A DNA stretch of 64,000 bases from Aphidius gifuensis (taxonomy: Eukaryota > Arthropoda > Insecta > Hymenoptera > Braconidae). The stretch's first letter is position 1; every line of letters starts with the position of its first letter. Position numbers and translations under genes: made by a program. Shown piece by piece: positions 41,477 through 56,400 of the stretch. A model generated the notes under the pieces. It made no database searches. It was not told the origin of the DNA and saw only the letters and a list, made by a program, of their open reading frames with translations. Location: contig NC_057788.1 in assembly GCF_014905175.1 (NCBI RefSeq), forward strand, positions 26,258,154 to 26,322,153, in the 5' to 3' direction.

Positions 41477-44400
41477 GTAAGTTTTATAATATGTACAGTT
41501 TAATAAGATTTTCTTTTTTTATTATTTTCCATCTTTTATCTTTTTTCATATTTTCATTATTCAATCGTTAAAAAAAAAATCTTTAAAACCATAACTAAAC
41601 TGTTGGCTTCGGATAAAAGCATTGTGCCATGAAGCTTATGAGATCGATATATGGTTTGGTCATTTTCAAAGCTCTCAATGTCGTTACAAAAATTTAATAT
41701 CCAAACAAATCAAAATCATTGCATGGATTCTTTTTTTTTTTTTTAATCCTACACTACTAGCACAGTGTATATATTCACAAAGTAATATATTTTACTCGTA
41801 TTTTATATGAAAAAGTACAAGTTAACTGTATCCTAAAAGTTATTGTTCGTTGAACTCATGATAATTGATAATGCTTAACGTTGCTTAAAGCCAATGATTG
41901 AAAAAGTAGATATTCTTTTTTTATTATTATTTTTTTTTACATTCGTGTAACCATAAACCAACTTGAAACTAACTATATCAAACAGTTTGTGAAACCAAGT
42001 TGAACCCGACCTATTCGTTTTCCCATATCTGCTCATATATCCTGTATCCGTTTTTCCAGTGAATCGGGGCCCAGCAAGAAATATAACCAACGTGAGTTTT
42101 GCTCTCCTGGGGCTTGGTGCAAGCCCATCGCTCGTCAAATTAACCGCGCGAACTTTGCCGATAAATCACACGCCTTTCCGCCCTAAAGTTTTTTTATTTG
42201 CTTTTTCTTTTTTTTTTTTTTGAAGCTCAGCCAAAACGTAAACTTTGGTGAATTGGTTTTTTGGAATAGAGAACTCAAGTGAATAGTTTTTTATTTTTTT
42301 TAAAAAAAAAGAAACAAAAAATAGAAAAAAAAATTCAACACAAAGAATTTTAAATGAAATTTCAGTACATGAATAAAAAAAAAAAATATAAACGAATAAA
42401 TTATTCAACTGTCAAATACTCAACAAAACAGTTTCTTATAATATTGTACTTAAATAATTTTATTGTTTAATTCAATTTGGATATTATTGTTACGAAAATA
42501 CTTGGCTAAGCAATTTTTTCGATTTCTTAGGATCCTCTTAGTGAATTAAGAATGTTATGAATAATTTTATGTCGGTTAGAAACCTCACAAGGCATATAGA
42601 AAATGTAACATATATGCCGAAGGGCAGTTTTAGTATATGTAGGGTTTGCTTTGAATTGGACGATGGGGTTTCTGTCAGATTGCATTGAACCAAGGGATAT
42701 CTCGTGATGTTTTCGTTAGTATCATTACTAAGCCATGCTGGTATTACTTCTTGATTCAGTACCTCATCCTCTTAAACAGTCACACCACTATATCCACTTG
42801 GCTTTTGTGATGTCCCTATTTTTCCCCGTCTTAATTTAGTAAATGCCAACCAAGTACTATAATATTACCATGGGCAATAGACCAGAAGACCAAAAATGAG
42901 TGTACAAATGAAATAAAAAAAAACATAAAAAAAGAAAACAGAGGATTTAGAGTGATGACCTGGTAAATCCTCGAAACAAGCCAACAGTAAATAAAATATA
43001 ATTTTTTAAAATATATTATTTTTTTAATTTTTACAAAACATCAAATTGAGTGAGCTTTCATAATTATCTTCAGTAACATATGACAATGATTTTTCAAAGG
43101 AAATATAAATCATGTTGAGAAGATAAAAATTATTTTAGCTTTTGTAACTATAGTAGTACATACAGGAAATGTATAAAGGTTTAAATGAGAAAAATAGTTT
43201 TGAGTGTTTAAAAAAAAAAAAAAGCCAGCAAAAAAATGAATAAAAAAAATAAAAAAAATCGTAAGAGCAGGCACGAGGAAAAGGTAAAGAGAATTGTGGC
43301 GTGCACCAGTGGTAACGATAAATTGCATTTTATTTTAAGGGGGGTAAATGGAGGTTGGGCACTTTGGTTTTAACGTTTTCTGCTTTTCTGGCTTGGTTCC
43401 ACGCGCACACGCCACTCTTTTTCTACTTTTATGTATTTATTTTATTTTTTTGTCGTTTATTTTTTTTACAGACCACTTGGTCTCTGGTGGATATCTATTT
43501 CTTTTTTTTTTTTTCATTCCGGCAAACTGCCCAGTTTGGCTATCGAATTTCGATAAGAACATCTCACAGCATGATGCCGACTGAATAGGACATTTCTACC
43601 TATGATCTGGATCACTTACAAATAAATCAAAATAGATAATATTTTTATCCATTTTTTCTTTTTATATCAACATTTATTTCCAATTTTATTTATATATATT
43701 TATATATAAAGTATTTGTTGAGGGTGAGATATTAAAAAAAAAATAATAAAAAAGGTTTGATTGAAAAAACAATGAAATTTTTTTGTAATAATGATGATGA
43801 GAAAAAAAAAAGAAAAGTTTATATAAAATGAATAGAAAAACGATGAATAAAAAATTAAAATGAAGCAAAGTAAAAAAGTGATTTTTGTTATTATCGACTT
43901 TAAACTGACAATGGAAAATTTTCATTTAGTGATGCTGATTTTAGAGAGTAACCAAATCGATATTACGATATTGTAGGGAAGCCGCGCATTGGAACGTCCT
44001 TTTCTCGTTAATTAGAAATGTGATGCTTTTGATAATGAGTATTCGAGACTGTGGCACGCCTGCAGCAGTTCACTTGCGATTAACGGCACGCTAATTGAAG
44101 TTCCCCTCAATTATCGGCTTGGGTTTGAGCATATACGATGGTTACGAAAGGAAAACTGAGAACCCTTCAGGGTCTACTTCACGATAATCGAGTTGCTTTT
44201 CAAAACAAAATGAATCTTTTATAGAACCATTTAAAAATTTTCTTTTTTTTTTTTCCTTTTCAAATATATATTTACTATCAATTTCAAAGTAAATCTAAAA
44301 GTTTCATTTGAAAATATTATATTTAAATTAGACATTTAGTTAATTTAATTTTTTTGATATTTTATTTCATATTATTTAGATTCAATTATTATTATCATTT

Positions 44401-47400
44401 GAGTTTAAACGGAAAATAAATTGTCGTTCGACTTACAGACATTTACGTATATTTATTCATATTTTATTGCTTGAGTAAAATATTTATGATCATTTTTTGT
44501 TCCTCATATTCTGTTGGGGTCTTTGTATTTTATTTATTTACTTTTTTTTTTTGCTGCTACGCTATCGTTATTGTTTTTTTTTTTTTATTATTTTTCTCAT
44601 GATTCATGATAGAATACTGTCTGCAGATAAATTGAGACTTCATAGTTGAGGCTTCTTGACGGGGCGAAAAATCATACGTATTTCATGTGTCGTCAAGAAA
44701 TAATGCGAATTTCATGGAATGGCAAACAACAGGGAGATGACTATTTTTCTTCCTGTGAAATTCATTTCCGTTATCCGGGTCCCATGAGGCAAGCACAAAA
44801 AATAAATGAAAAAATTGTATAATAATAAATGAATAATCATCATGAGATAAAATAGACGAATGACCGACACGAAAAATGTCGAACATCAAAAAAGTTTAAA
44901 TAATCTTCCAAGAAAACGAAAAGTAATTTAACATTTGCCAGAAAGATTTCCGTTAAAAAAAAACAGGACCCACGGAAATCGTGAAAACCGAAGTTTATAA
45001 TTCATGACCAGGAAACTAACAATAAATAATACATGACCTGAGGTTTATTTTTTTTTTTTTCCGCGGTAACGCTTTTTTATTTATCTATATTTATTTATTT
45101 TTTTTTTCTATTTCATTATTCATTTAACTTTTTTTTCCCCCACAAAGTAATTATTTATAATTCATGAAGTAATTTCTTTTTATTATTATTTTATTATTTT
45201 TGAAGGGTGACAAAGGGTATTGATAAAATTTTTTTTTTAGTAAAATACCTATGCAGAGTATTCTCAACACTTAACGTGAAAATTCCATGTGCCCTTTTTC
45301 TTGTATACAATATATATTTCTCGATCTTTTGCTTTACTATACGAGCTCCAAATTGAAATCGATGCTTACATCCCCACAGCTTTTCGCTCAACCAACTTTT
45401 TACCCGTAAAATTGGTTCCGTGCTTGGGCAAAAAGAGCTTTTTCTTTATAAATATATATGTTGTATATTCTTCCCTCCCTTTCACCACTCCTGTCCCTTA
45501 AATTCTACCTCTTGTTTTTTTATTTATTTTTTTTTCCTCTTTTTTTTCTTTGTTACTTTTGCTAAAATTCAAACACGTACAACGCGTTGAAAAACTTTAG
45601 CTCCACACAATTTTCAAGATATACGAAAGCCAAAAAAGTTTTTCACTACAAAAATTTCAATAGTTGAATTTATTTTTCTAACTGTACACATTGAGGTTAC
45701 TTGGTATTTACTTTAACTCGAAAAAAAAAGAAAGCCTAAAAAACCATAATCTCTGATGCTGGCACTGTGTGTCAATTCCACTTGACTGGAAATTTTATAC
45801 CCCTCTTATATATTGCACGAATACACACATACAGAAAATGCCACGAAGCCGGATGACGAATGGTTATTCGCTGAAATAAAGTTATATATATGCGATGAGG
45901 CTAATGTAGCAAAACGCCAGACGCCAAAACTGGCCGAATTCGATTTTACGATTCAAAGTATGCTTCATATATATATATTATAAATATAATATAATATATA
46001 AACATATATCGTGTGTTCGTGAATTTCCATTTCCTGAATATTTCAATATCATGACATAAATAATGGTTTTTCGTCTGGAAAGTTGGTCTTTAATATGAAA
46101 AAATATATTGTAAATAATTTTTTAAGTTTAGATTATTATATGCGAGTTGAGATATTTCTCATGACTTTTGAGAATTTAAGGAATAAATGATGACTTTTTC
46201 TTAAGACTATAGTTTGTACATTTATATGTATATAAATGCATAGATAATTATTTGGTACAGAATTAAGAGCTTTAAAAAAAGAAAAGCGACGACTCAAGTT
46301 TAGAGTCAGCCACATCAAAATAAATAGAATCAAATCATTTATTTATTTATTTTGTTATACTTATTTATTAATCTAAAAACGAGGTAATGAATCAGTTAGT
46401 TTATCTCTCCTTAATGTGAAGAAGAATTCACGTAGTAAGTATTTGTCAGTGAGTGCCTTGAGCAAGGTATCAAATTCAACCGATTGTGGGATAAAAACGG
46501 ACAGAGACTCATTGAAGTTGGTCGTGACTTTTTATTTTATTTCATTCTTATTTCATCCATTGTATTTTTTTTATTTTCTCCTTTACTGTAATTTTTGAAA
46601 CATTTAATCTTACTTTACAGATTGTTGTTTTTTTTTTATTTTTCATTTTAACTCATTTTTTATATATATGTATTTTTTTTTTTCAGGGATAAGGTCTTCA
46701 GGCTGAATCTGAGTAACATCAGCCACACTAGTTGCGAGGTGAGTACTTTATTCACTCTTTCATCGGCATTAACCACGTGATAACAATTTTTTATGACTTT
46801 GTGAGTCTAAAGAAAATGAGAGCCACGAGAATAATCCTAGCTGCACGATAAAACCACGATGAAAATGTTTCAATATTTGTCATCCAGTGTCTGGCACACT
46901 TTCATGCTATACCACAAGAATTTTACCCGCGTATTGGATAAAAAGTACTATTTCACATCTAGCCGACTCTTATTGACCCGCATAAAAATGTTTTTTTTTT
47001 TTCATTTTTATTTCAATTATTGCTCTTACTTTGCACGACTTATGGACACTTAATTTTAACCGATATCTGCAGTAACAATTTATAGATTTCATTCTTGTTG
47101 GATAAATAAAATTTATATTATTAGAAAAAAAAAAAAAAATTATGTACATTGTAAAACCAATTCTGAGGATGTATTGATGAATGTGTGGATGCGATATAAA
47201 TGTCCCTGTGAAACTGTCAGTCATGAGTCTGAAGTACTCGCCCTTTTGTGACAGCTGACACCTCAGTGGTGTTAAGCGATCTATTGTCGACGCGCCTCGG
47301 TGCATCACACCCTTTTTTTTTCCTTTTTGCGCTTGATTTTCAGGACCCTTTAACGCTATATCCACTATTATCTGCATACTCTAATTTCATTTTTACTCCC

Positions 47401-50400
47401 CATTATTTTTTTTCAAAATTTCTTATTCACATTAATATTTTAAAATTATCATAACGAGTTTCATAATCAGCATCATTATTATTCATGACTAAAATGAATA
47501 TATCTTGGATGAAATTCAATCAACTATTTTTTTTTTATTTTTTCAATGTTGAGGTTGTATATATTTTTTTTATTGATTTCGAATTCATCTTGATTTTCGA
47601 ACGATGAAATTGAAACGAAATTGCCGACTTCCGGTCGGTCAGAAGCAAGAAGAAAGAATAAAAGGGGGTGTGGTACTTGAAAGGGTGACCATTGGAGCAA
47701 CTGGCCCGATTGCCACAGACGGAAAATTGCTTTTTAACACTCACAGACTTTTTCTATTTTTCTTTCTTTTATTTTTGGTATTAACTATATATATATTGTG
47801 CTATTTCTTTTAAACTTCTATCCTCTGACCAGATTTCAAATGGAAGATAAATAAAAGAATGAAAGTTAAAAAGTACATGCATATTTTATATTTATTTTTT
47901 TTTTGTCTTATACATATATATGTAAATAACGGTTCTTATTTACCATCAGACAAACAAAACTACATGTGTATATACAACAAAAAAAAAATATTAATGGGCG
48001 AAAAAAAATATTAAAACGACAACAAAACAAAAAAGAGAAATTAATATTTGTGTAATTCAAAGACAGACAGTGGTACATACTGCATATGCTTTTTATGGTC
48101 TTGTCAATTCCTTTGAGTTTTTGGAACATGAAAAAGAGACTTTCAAGCTAGATGTACTTGCAACGACTGTGTATCTCCCAGTTATGAGAATGGTATGCAA
48201 GAAATTAGAATGATAGAGGAATTGTTTGTTGAGGGTGAGTTATGGGGGCGGCAAAAAAAAAAGTACCATTGAAACGGTCTGTATGGCACGCGATCTGAAT
48301 TCCCCGGGGCGATTTCTGTAGTTGGATAGAAAAAAAAAAAAAAAAATCGACTCTGCGGGTACACTGTGTGCTGAGGGAAGGGTAACGATTCGAAAATGCA
48401 ATTATTCGAGCGCGACGACGCGTTTCGTATTTCCTAGGTTCTCTGAACACTGCTACATATAAATATATATATTTTTTTTTATATCGACACATACTGCACC
48501 CCTCCTCCTGCACTCATTTGTTTTCATCATTTTTTTATTATTGTCTATTTTTCTTTCATATGCAAGTATAGTGTCCTAGAGCGACAGATGCGCATAGACT
48601 AGGCTCTGGAATCAATATAATTACTTGCATTTCATTTTACTCAATATATAACATAAAAAAAAAAACGATTACTATTAGTACTCTATGATTAAAACCAATA
48701 ATTCAAATTTAAAAAAAAAAGTTTTTACTTTTTAAATAATGATAATTTAAAGACCGAAAATTATAATTCTATAAAGAGGCGTCACTAATAATAACAGTAT
48801 ATGATTTATATTTTTATTTAAAAAAAAAAAAAGTTATTAATCATTGACGGTTTTCACCCTCTTAAAATATATATATTTAAAAATTATTTTTTATATTTTT
48901 AATGGATCGGTGAATAATAATAAAAAATTGATCTTATGGAATTCATGTGGTTATATATTCAAAGCAAGTGGAAATAAAAATACTCCATACAATAAATCAG
49001 GGGACGAAAGTTTTATTTTTTTTTTCTTACTTTACGTTTATTTATTATGATTTTTTTTTTTTTTTCTTTTCACGAGATATCATAAAATTTATTTCCGCCT
49101 ATAAGAGGTATCGTCGATATTTTTTTATTACTTTTGCGTGACGTACAAGCTGCCACATGTACGGTAAGCTTATATGGTGGTCGACTTTGGCCGGTGCAAT
49201 TCGACCACCAAATCCCATCTCATTCCCCGGATAATTGGATTTGACATTATTTCGTTTTTTTGTCTCAAGAAAATTGGTAGAATGATATATATAAATGTAT
49301 GTACAATAATAATGTACAAATAACAATTTATATAATACATAAATATTACTTTTATTTCATATAAAGTTTAAATTCAAAGAAAAGAATTTGAAGAAAAAAA
49401 AACATTATTGATATATCTCTATTTGAATTTTTATTATGACAATTGAATTGATAAATGTAAATTTTTTCTTTTCAAAACAATAAAGGTATAATGTCTGCGG
49501 TTATACATGGTGTCGAGAGGGGCCTATAAAATTTTAGAATTTATGTAAATATGTATACTTAGGGTAGAAGTAAATTCAAGGCATTATATGCGCGACATTC
49601 GTATCGTTGTAGTCGCACATCAATCGTTGGATGAAAATGCAATAGTATATATACAAATGTTGGTGCGTATAAGGAAATACAGAGGGGTTGAGTAGTTGAC
49701 AAGGGGAGTTGAGAGAGGTGAAGCAATAGTATTCAATAACTTTGTATAGTAGCTGTCTCTATCTCTCGTCGAGTGCTTACAACAAATACACTTATACTTA
49801 TACATAAATACATATACACACATATCACGCAAAACAATATTATATGCTAATGTCGAATCGGTTACAATCTTGCTTAGGGATGGAAAAGCAAACCCTCTTG
49901 GCAATCTGTGAGTTCATACAAAAAGCCCATATATATAAATATAGTCGATATAGTAAATTGAATATCGGGACAAATGTTATGGACCGTCAGTTATTTAAAA
50001 AATAGAATTTATGATAGTGCGTCAGTCTTTTTGGATGTTATAAAAATTGTACTTTAGTACATAAAAAAGAAAACAGATTGTCAATCGTATCGAAACAGCA
50101 GTTGTGTTTAGATGAATGAATTTACATTTGGGGGCAAATGATTGCTATAATAAAAATTTTTTTAAACACCTGTTTCAAAAAAATATAAAAAGCAATATAT
50201 ACTTTTTTTTAAATAAATTTCTATGTATTAATTTTTTTTATATGTTAATATTTAATCAAAAAAAAAAAAAAAAAAATTACATCGTTAATGTATAAACGAA
50301 AAAAAACAAAATAATCACAAAAAAATAGACGGTAAACTGTAAATTAAATATTTCATAGTCAAACAAAAATTTTCTGACTCGTAAAAGTTTGCTATATTGA

Positions 50401-53400
50401 TTGCATTTTATATCAATTTTAATATTGCATCAACAATATCCACAAAAAAAAAAAAATAAATAAATAAAAATAGTCTATTCGAGTATTTGACTTAGAAGGG
50501 TTAGGCATTGTGAATAAAATATGATATCGAGTATTTATATAGCCAAGGCTTTGAACATCAATTATTTTCTCTATGCTCAAATCGAACTCTATCGAGCATA
50601 CCATTGGGGTCAATAAAATACACTGAATTCCTGAGTATAAAGAATCAATTTCACGGGTCTCATGTGTATCGTAGTATTTTCAATAGATTCATTTTCTCAT
50701 GATTACATAAAAAAATAATATACAACAAGAAATATTTAATATTATTTTATGCTAAAAAATCTTTTGTTTTGTTTTCTGTTTTTTTTTGTAAATAAATATA
50801 TATGTACTTATTATATTTTAGTTACTTTAAAGGCTTGTAAAATTTAGAGAGCCGTGAAAATCTTCACAGATGAGACATGTATCCGGCATTAAAGGTGTAC
50901 GTCAAGGTTGGCTTACAAGCAATAGACTTAACTAAAAATATATATGTGCATCCCTATCTGCCATGTTGCAGTAAAATATATGTACTTTGCTTTTAGCCAC
51001 GGATATACTTTCATATAGCCAGGAAGGCAGTAAAACATTTCCGTCAACTTTTGAAATATAAAGAGTGTGATAGGTTGGATATTATCCTGTTGCTTATACA
51101 CAAAAATGATAGTATTAAATATAAATTTTACTCAAGACAAAAAATAAAAATAAACTGCCATACAAGTTTATATTTTTTAAGAGTATATTCATAAAAATAT
51201 ATCATGCTTATTTTGATTAAATATGTTTCATCAAATTCTGTTTTTTTTTTTCTGAAGACGCATCACATGATTTTAGACTAATTTTAAAATAAAATTTTAT
51301 AATTATGATGGATGTGATAAAAACATTTGGAAAGTTTTTGTTTGATGAGCTCAGTGTTGCAAAACATTTCATAGAGTCATCTAGAATATTTTATTTACGT
51401 AAAAATATACAGGTGGTAGTGGTAAACAAGTGTACGTTCAAAGGTGGTTGAATTACTCTTCAAAGTTAGGGTTAATGTGTTGAACCCCAGTGAGTTTTTT
51501 TTTTTTTAATTATCATTGAGCACCCTATATTCTTTTCAACACACTTTTATCCAACTCTCGTGTAAATTCCACGACGGAAGTTGGCTATGGCAATGAGGAC
51601 ACTTTTTTACTTCCGACAGACAAATGATTTATAAAACTTTGCCTTTTGACCATTTCAAACTTTTGTCAAAAGCCAAAAATATTACAAACGGATGAATAGC
51701 AAATTTTTTATAATTCTAAAAAAAAATTACATGCTTCCAAAATTATATTTTTATTAAAAAATTTATGATTAATTGAAAAAGAAAAATATTTTACTGACTC
51801 AAAACTCAGTATTTTAATTATGAAAAGTTTTAAATTTTTTTTTTTCTCTTTAAAAGTAGCAGATGAAACCTTTGTATATGAATACTTTAGATACAGTTTA
51901 ACAAGCCTTAATGATTCAAAGAAAATTAATAGAAAATGAATACAGTAATTACCAAGTACCGAGTTAAAAGTTAGTTATCGTGATTTATTTTAATAATATA
52001 GACTAATGAATCTTAAAAAAAAAAACATTAGAAAAAAAATAATAAAAGAATATAAAAGTATTTTTACAAGACAACAAAAGATATATATTCTATATAGTAT
52101 GGTATTTTTAATTTTCCTATTATTTTTTATTTATTTTATTTTTTTGAATTCGTCTTTGGAAAATTGCCAAAGGACTTGAATAAATCTTAAAATAGCATGA
52201 ATAGAAGGATGAATAGACTAGAGTGAAAATGAAAAAGGGAATGGGATTTACGTTGAAAATCTGTACCATCGGCAAAAGTCTCCAAGGCCATTCATTATTT
52301 CTAATCAATGGCAGCTACTGAGTTCAACGAGTATATTTTATCCAACTAAATTTTGGTGGCGTTCGTTAAGTTTTGTAGAAAATACTCATCTATGCTATGT
52401 ATATATATTAAATTCAAGGCTTCCCGACCAAGTAAAACTAAAGTCGAAGAAACTCTGTAAATTCGTCATAAAGTCAGGTCCGGAGGTCTTCTATCTTTTT
52501 GCTCAAAATGAGTTGCTCTTAGATGGGATTTTTTTACAACAACATATACACACTAAAATACAAATATACATTACTTGCAAATAAATATTGTTTGAGATTT
52601 AATTTAAGTTACTGTAGCAAAGTGCACAGCACGATAATGAAACGTTAAAAAGCTTTTATATTGATGTTAAGAAAGACTAATGATTCAAAGTAGAGTTAAA
52701 TAATTTTTTCTGGAGTAAAATCTTAGTGATGTATATTTTTTTTTTTGTATAAACATCGAAATTCTAACCCTTCTGTGGGAAATGTTCGTTTAAGCAGAAA
52801 ATGGCTAAATGTAATTGTAGATGTAAGAAACGTTTTACCCATTAACTTCGAAACAATGTCTAAACGCTTTCTTGTCGTTTGTTTACCTTTGTATATACTT
52901 TGGTGTTTATCATTTTTTTTTTTTCTTTTAGTTTAACGTTTTTGAAATGATCTGCTGGTATTTTCAAGATCTTATGAAACAAAGACATGATAGGGGAAAC
53001 ATAGTATACGCAGACAATCTTGAACAACTTTTTTTTTTTGCTTGTCTTTTGCCACCTCGTCGTCACAACTGTTTTACGTCTTAACTTTTTAATGACCCCG
53101 TTCTTAACTCGTGTTTATCATCGTATTATTCCCATCTGACGACACTTTGGCGTGTCGCTTTGATTCATTCTTTTTTTGTTTTTTCCTCCCTGTTAATTAT
53201 ACTTTTTATTTTTCTTGTTTTTTTACGTTGTCAACTTGCTAATGAGTCTTGAATTGGGTGGTGAGAAAAAAATTTACACTGCATCTTTATTGCTTGCCAA
53301 AGTAAAGAGAAGTTTGTATTATTTTTTATCTTTGTAATTTTAGTTGTAAACTAATATTATCACAGTCAATATTTACAAAGATTTGTGTTAAAAGAAATAT

Positions 53401-56400
53401 TTGAATGTTTTGAGACAAAAATTTTATACGATTATTGAATACACAAAAAAAAAAAACACGATATGGTTTGAATAAATTGAAGGACCATAATTTTATTTAT
53501 AAAAGAATGTAGTTAAAAGTTTTTTATTGTTGCATGCCAGTAACGACATCATTTTTTTTTTTTTTTTTTTTGGGAATAGACATTAAAAAATTGATTGCAA
53601 CTTTACATTGAAATTTGGCGACAGTACGACAACATTAATAGTATAAAATCGTTTTTTATTTATTTCAAAGAAACTAATAGTAATTATTATTTATAAATAA
53701 AAAATCGAATATATTTTTTCGTGAAAAATGTTGAAAAAAAATTTTTTTAATGGAAGTTTTCATTGTAAATGGTATATGGATTCTAAATGTGGCAAAAAAA
53801 AAATATATTGCCTAAAAATGAAACCTGAAAGAGCAGTAAATCAAATATGACGTTTTTTCTATATAGAAGGTAAAAAAAAAAAAAATGACGAATAGATCAA
53901 CACGATGATATCATGGGGTGAAAGCCAACGCGATCGGCGTTCAACGTCCATATAGGTGGATTGATCGACGTCAACGTTCACCCCCAACAGTCAAGTCTCC
54001 AACAGTTGTCCGACCTCCAAAATGCGTAAGGAGTAAATCACAAAAAAAAAAAGATAAAAAAAACTATGAAATACCATAATATCTCGGATTGAAATCAATA
54101 TTGAATGTAGATTGAATTTTGGGTATACAACTTTTAGCACATGAAAAAAAAGCCATCAAGAAAGGGTGAAAAAATTGTTAGCTAAAGGTGAATACTTGGT
54201 AGAAAAAAGGCGTAGTAATATACACTGACTTATTGCATTGAGTATATAACATCGAAAGGCACTTTACGTGTTTTTTTTTTTTACATTTTAAATAACTCTT
54301 AAAAATATTAAATATAAAATAAAATAGAAAAATAAATAAATAAAATTTGAAAATTTTCTTTTATTTTTAATATATATTTAAAGAAAATTAAAAAAAAAAA
54401 TTTATAAAAACAGTAGATGAAATTTCAAAGATAATTATTTATTTATTTATTTAGAAGTTTATTTATTTATTTCGTATATTTTTCAAGAATCATTATATAT
54501 TTATTTCAATTTATTTATTTATTTTATTATTTGTTTTTTTTTTTTTATTTTGATGAAAAACTTTTAAATTCATGAAGTATAGACATAAACGTGTAAATAC
54601 TTGGCAAACTTGCGTGACGTGTGTGAGTAAAGTCAAAAAATAGAGAGTAAGGGTAGGTTAAAGTTTAATGAGATAAAAAGGGCGCCAGGTTTACGTTGGC
54701 CTTGTGAATGAATTTTTCAGCTCGGTTGCTGTATACCACACCCTACATATACTGTACTCATCCCTAGTCCCAGTGTGGTAACACTCTCCACAGGGTTTAT
54801 CCTCTTGGGGTGTTGGTACCCCGGGGAAAAAAGGGCACGCAATTTTTTTTTTTACCTTCAATTTTTTATGACAATAAATTGCACCAAACCACGCACATAC
54901 GTTCAACCTTCTATTTCCATTTTCACTTTCCTTGAAATTTTTTTTTATCGATTTATTCATCTACTTTTTATTTTATTTATTTTCTTTTCTTTTATCCGTA
55001 TAAATTTTCCCTTTTTCTTCTATCAAGTATTTAATTTTCAATAGCAAGACAACTTACCGATTAATTTTTTTAATAGTCGTGAGATAAAAAATTTTATTTT
55101 AACCAAAAAATATATGCAGGTTATTCTTTTAAAAATATTTATGCAAAAAGCTTTTGATCTAAATTTCAACTAACGACAATGACACTGTCGAACATGACTG
55201 AATTTTAAAATAGTTTTTTATTTTTATTATTCTTTTTTTTTGCAAAGTCCAAAAGGCCTCAAATTAATTTTCCCTTTAATCACTCAGAACATTGTTATAT
55301 GCGTGCTTTGGTTTTCAATGCAAAATTTTGTTTGTGTCTTTTCAAGGGATCATAAGCATTTGTGCGTCATATTCAAATTTGCAAATAGAGCTTTGTTTGC
55401 GAATAATTTCACGTTGTTTCGCTTGTTATATGACAAAGTGTTGACACTTATAAGGCTCTTATGATCCTCTTGATTGTGTTGTTTTCTCTCGCGTAGAACC
55501 CAAGAACTTTATTAATTTTTATTTACATATACTTTATCAATTTACATAATTGAATATGAGAATATTTTCAAACAGCGATAAACATGAGATGAAATTTATA
55601 TAAAATAATATTCCTCTAAGATTATTTTTTTTTGTCTATTTTTCATCATAAAAACAAATGACATGAATTGGACTAAAAAAAAAAAAAGTAAAATTGATTA
55701 TACTTTGTCATTAAGTTCAACAATTTAAAAGTTGATAATTAGCATGCAACAAAGTTCTTTTACTTTTGTTTCGATTTTTTTTTTGTTTTTTTAAATCTTT
55801 TTTTTTTATCTTTCAACGTGCTAGCTTTTGTCGATTCAACTGTCTATTGAAGCAATAATATAAAATAAAAGTCTCCCAAGTTTCACAAGTGAGAAAAAGA
55901 AAAAAATCTTCGTAATCAATCGAATAAAACTTGATGTAGTAAAAAAAAACTTTGTTTTATTTTTTGTTTCAGAGAGATGCTCTAAATCTTGAACCAAGTA
56001 ACGTCGCAAACTGTGTATCTAAGGGAAAATCTGAGGTAAGTTTGACATTAGTTATAAATGGGTTGTGAATTATTATTGAAAGCCGTAAACTCAATTATTC
56101 TGTTGAGACTTAAATAACTGAACAAGAATGATAAAAATATATTTATCAAAATGTCACTCTATGATATTTTACTTGAGTATGGAGATAGAATTTTATTTTT
56201 GAGATTAAAAAAAAATAGGTCAACTTAGATATGACTTTTAAAAAATATTCGATTATTTAAATTCTTTTTTTAATTTTTTTTAACAGCATTTTGATTGTCG
56301 CAATCATGTCAGAGTTATTCAACCAATGGAAGAAGGCAATCGACTATACATATGCGGAACAAATGCTCACTCACCAAAAGATTGGGTGATTTATGTAAGT

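Larger units (their letters stand above)
46739..55972 (+). other. Sema2a intron, 9.2 kb
   Basis: GT-AG intron, AT-rich, no nested gene recognised. It contains two TTGCGTGAC sites (49134-49142 and 54610-54618), a palindrome-rich patch at 53915-53984 and ATTT microsatellites at 54434-54530. Open frames inside it are mostly T-rich. Confidence 0.8.

Noticed and set aside
41875..42138. Minus-strand 87-codon frame with a GKTDTG motif
   Set aside because: The motif resembles a P-loop only superficially, the C-terminal half is poly-Asn/Lys from an A-rich run, and no family is recognisable.
46970..47377. 135-codon minus-strand frame in the 9.2-kb intron
   Set aside because: Its two ends come from A-rich and T-rich runs and the middle shows no known domain. 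It is likely a chance frame.
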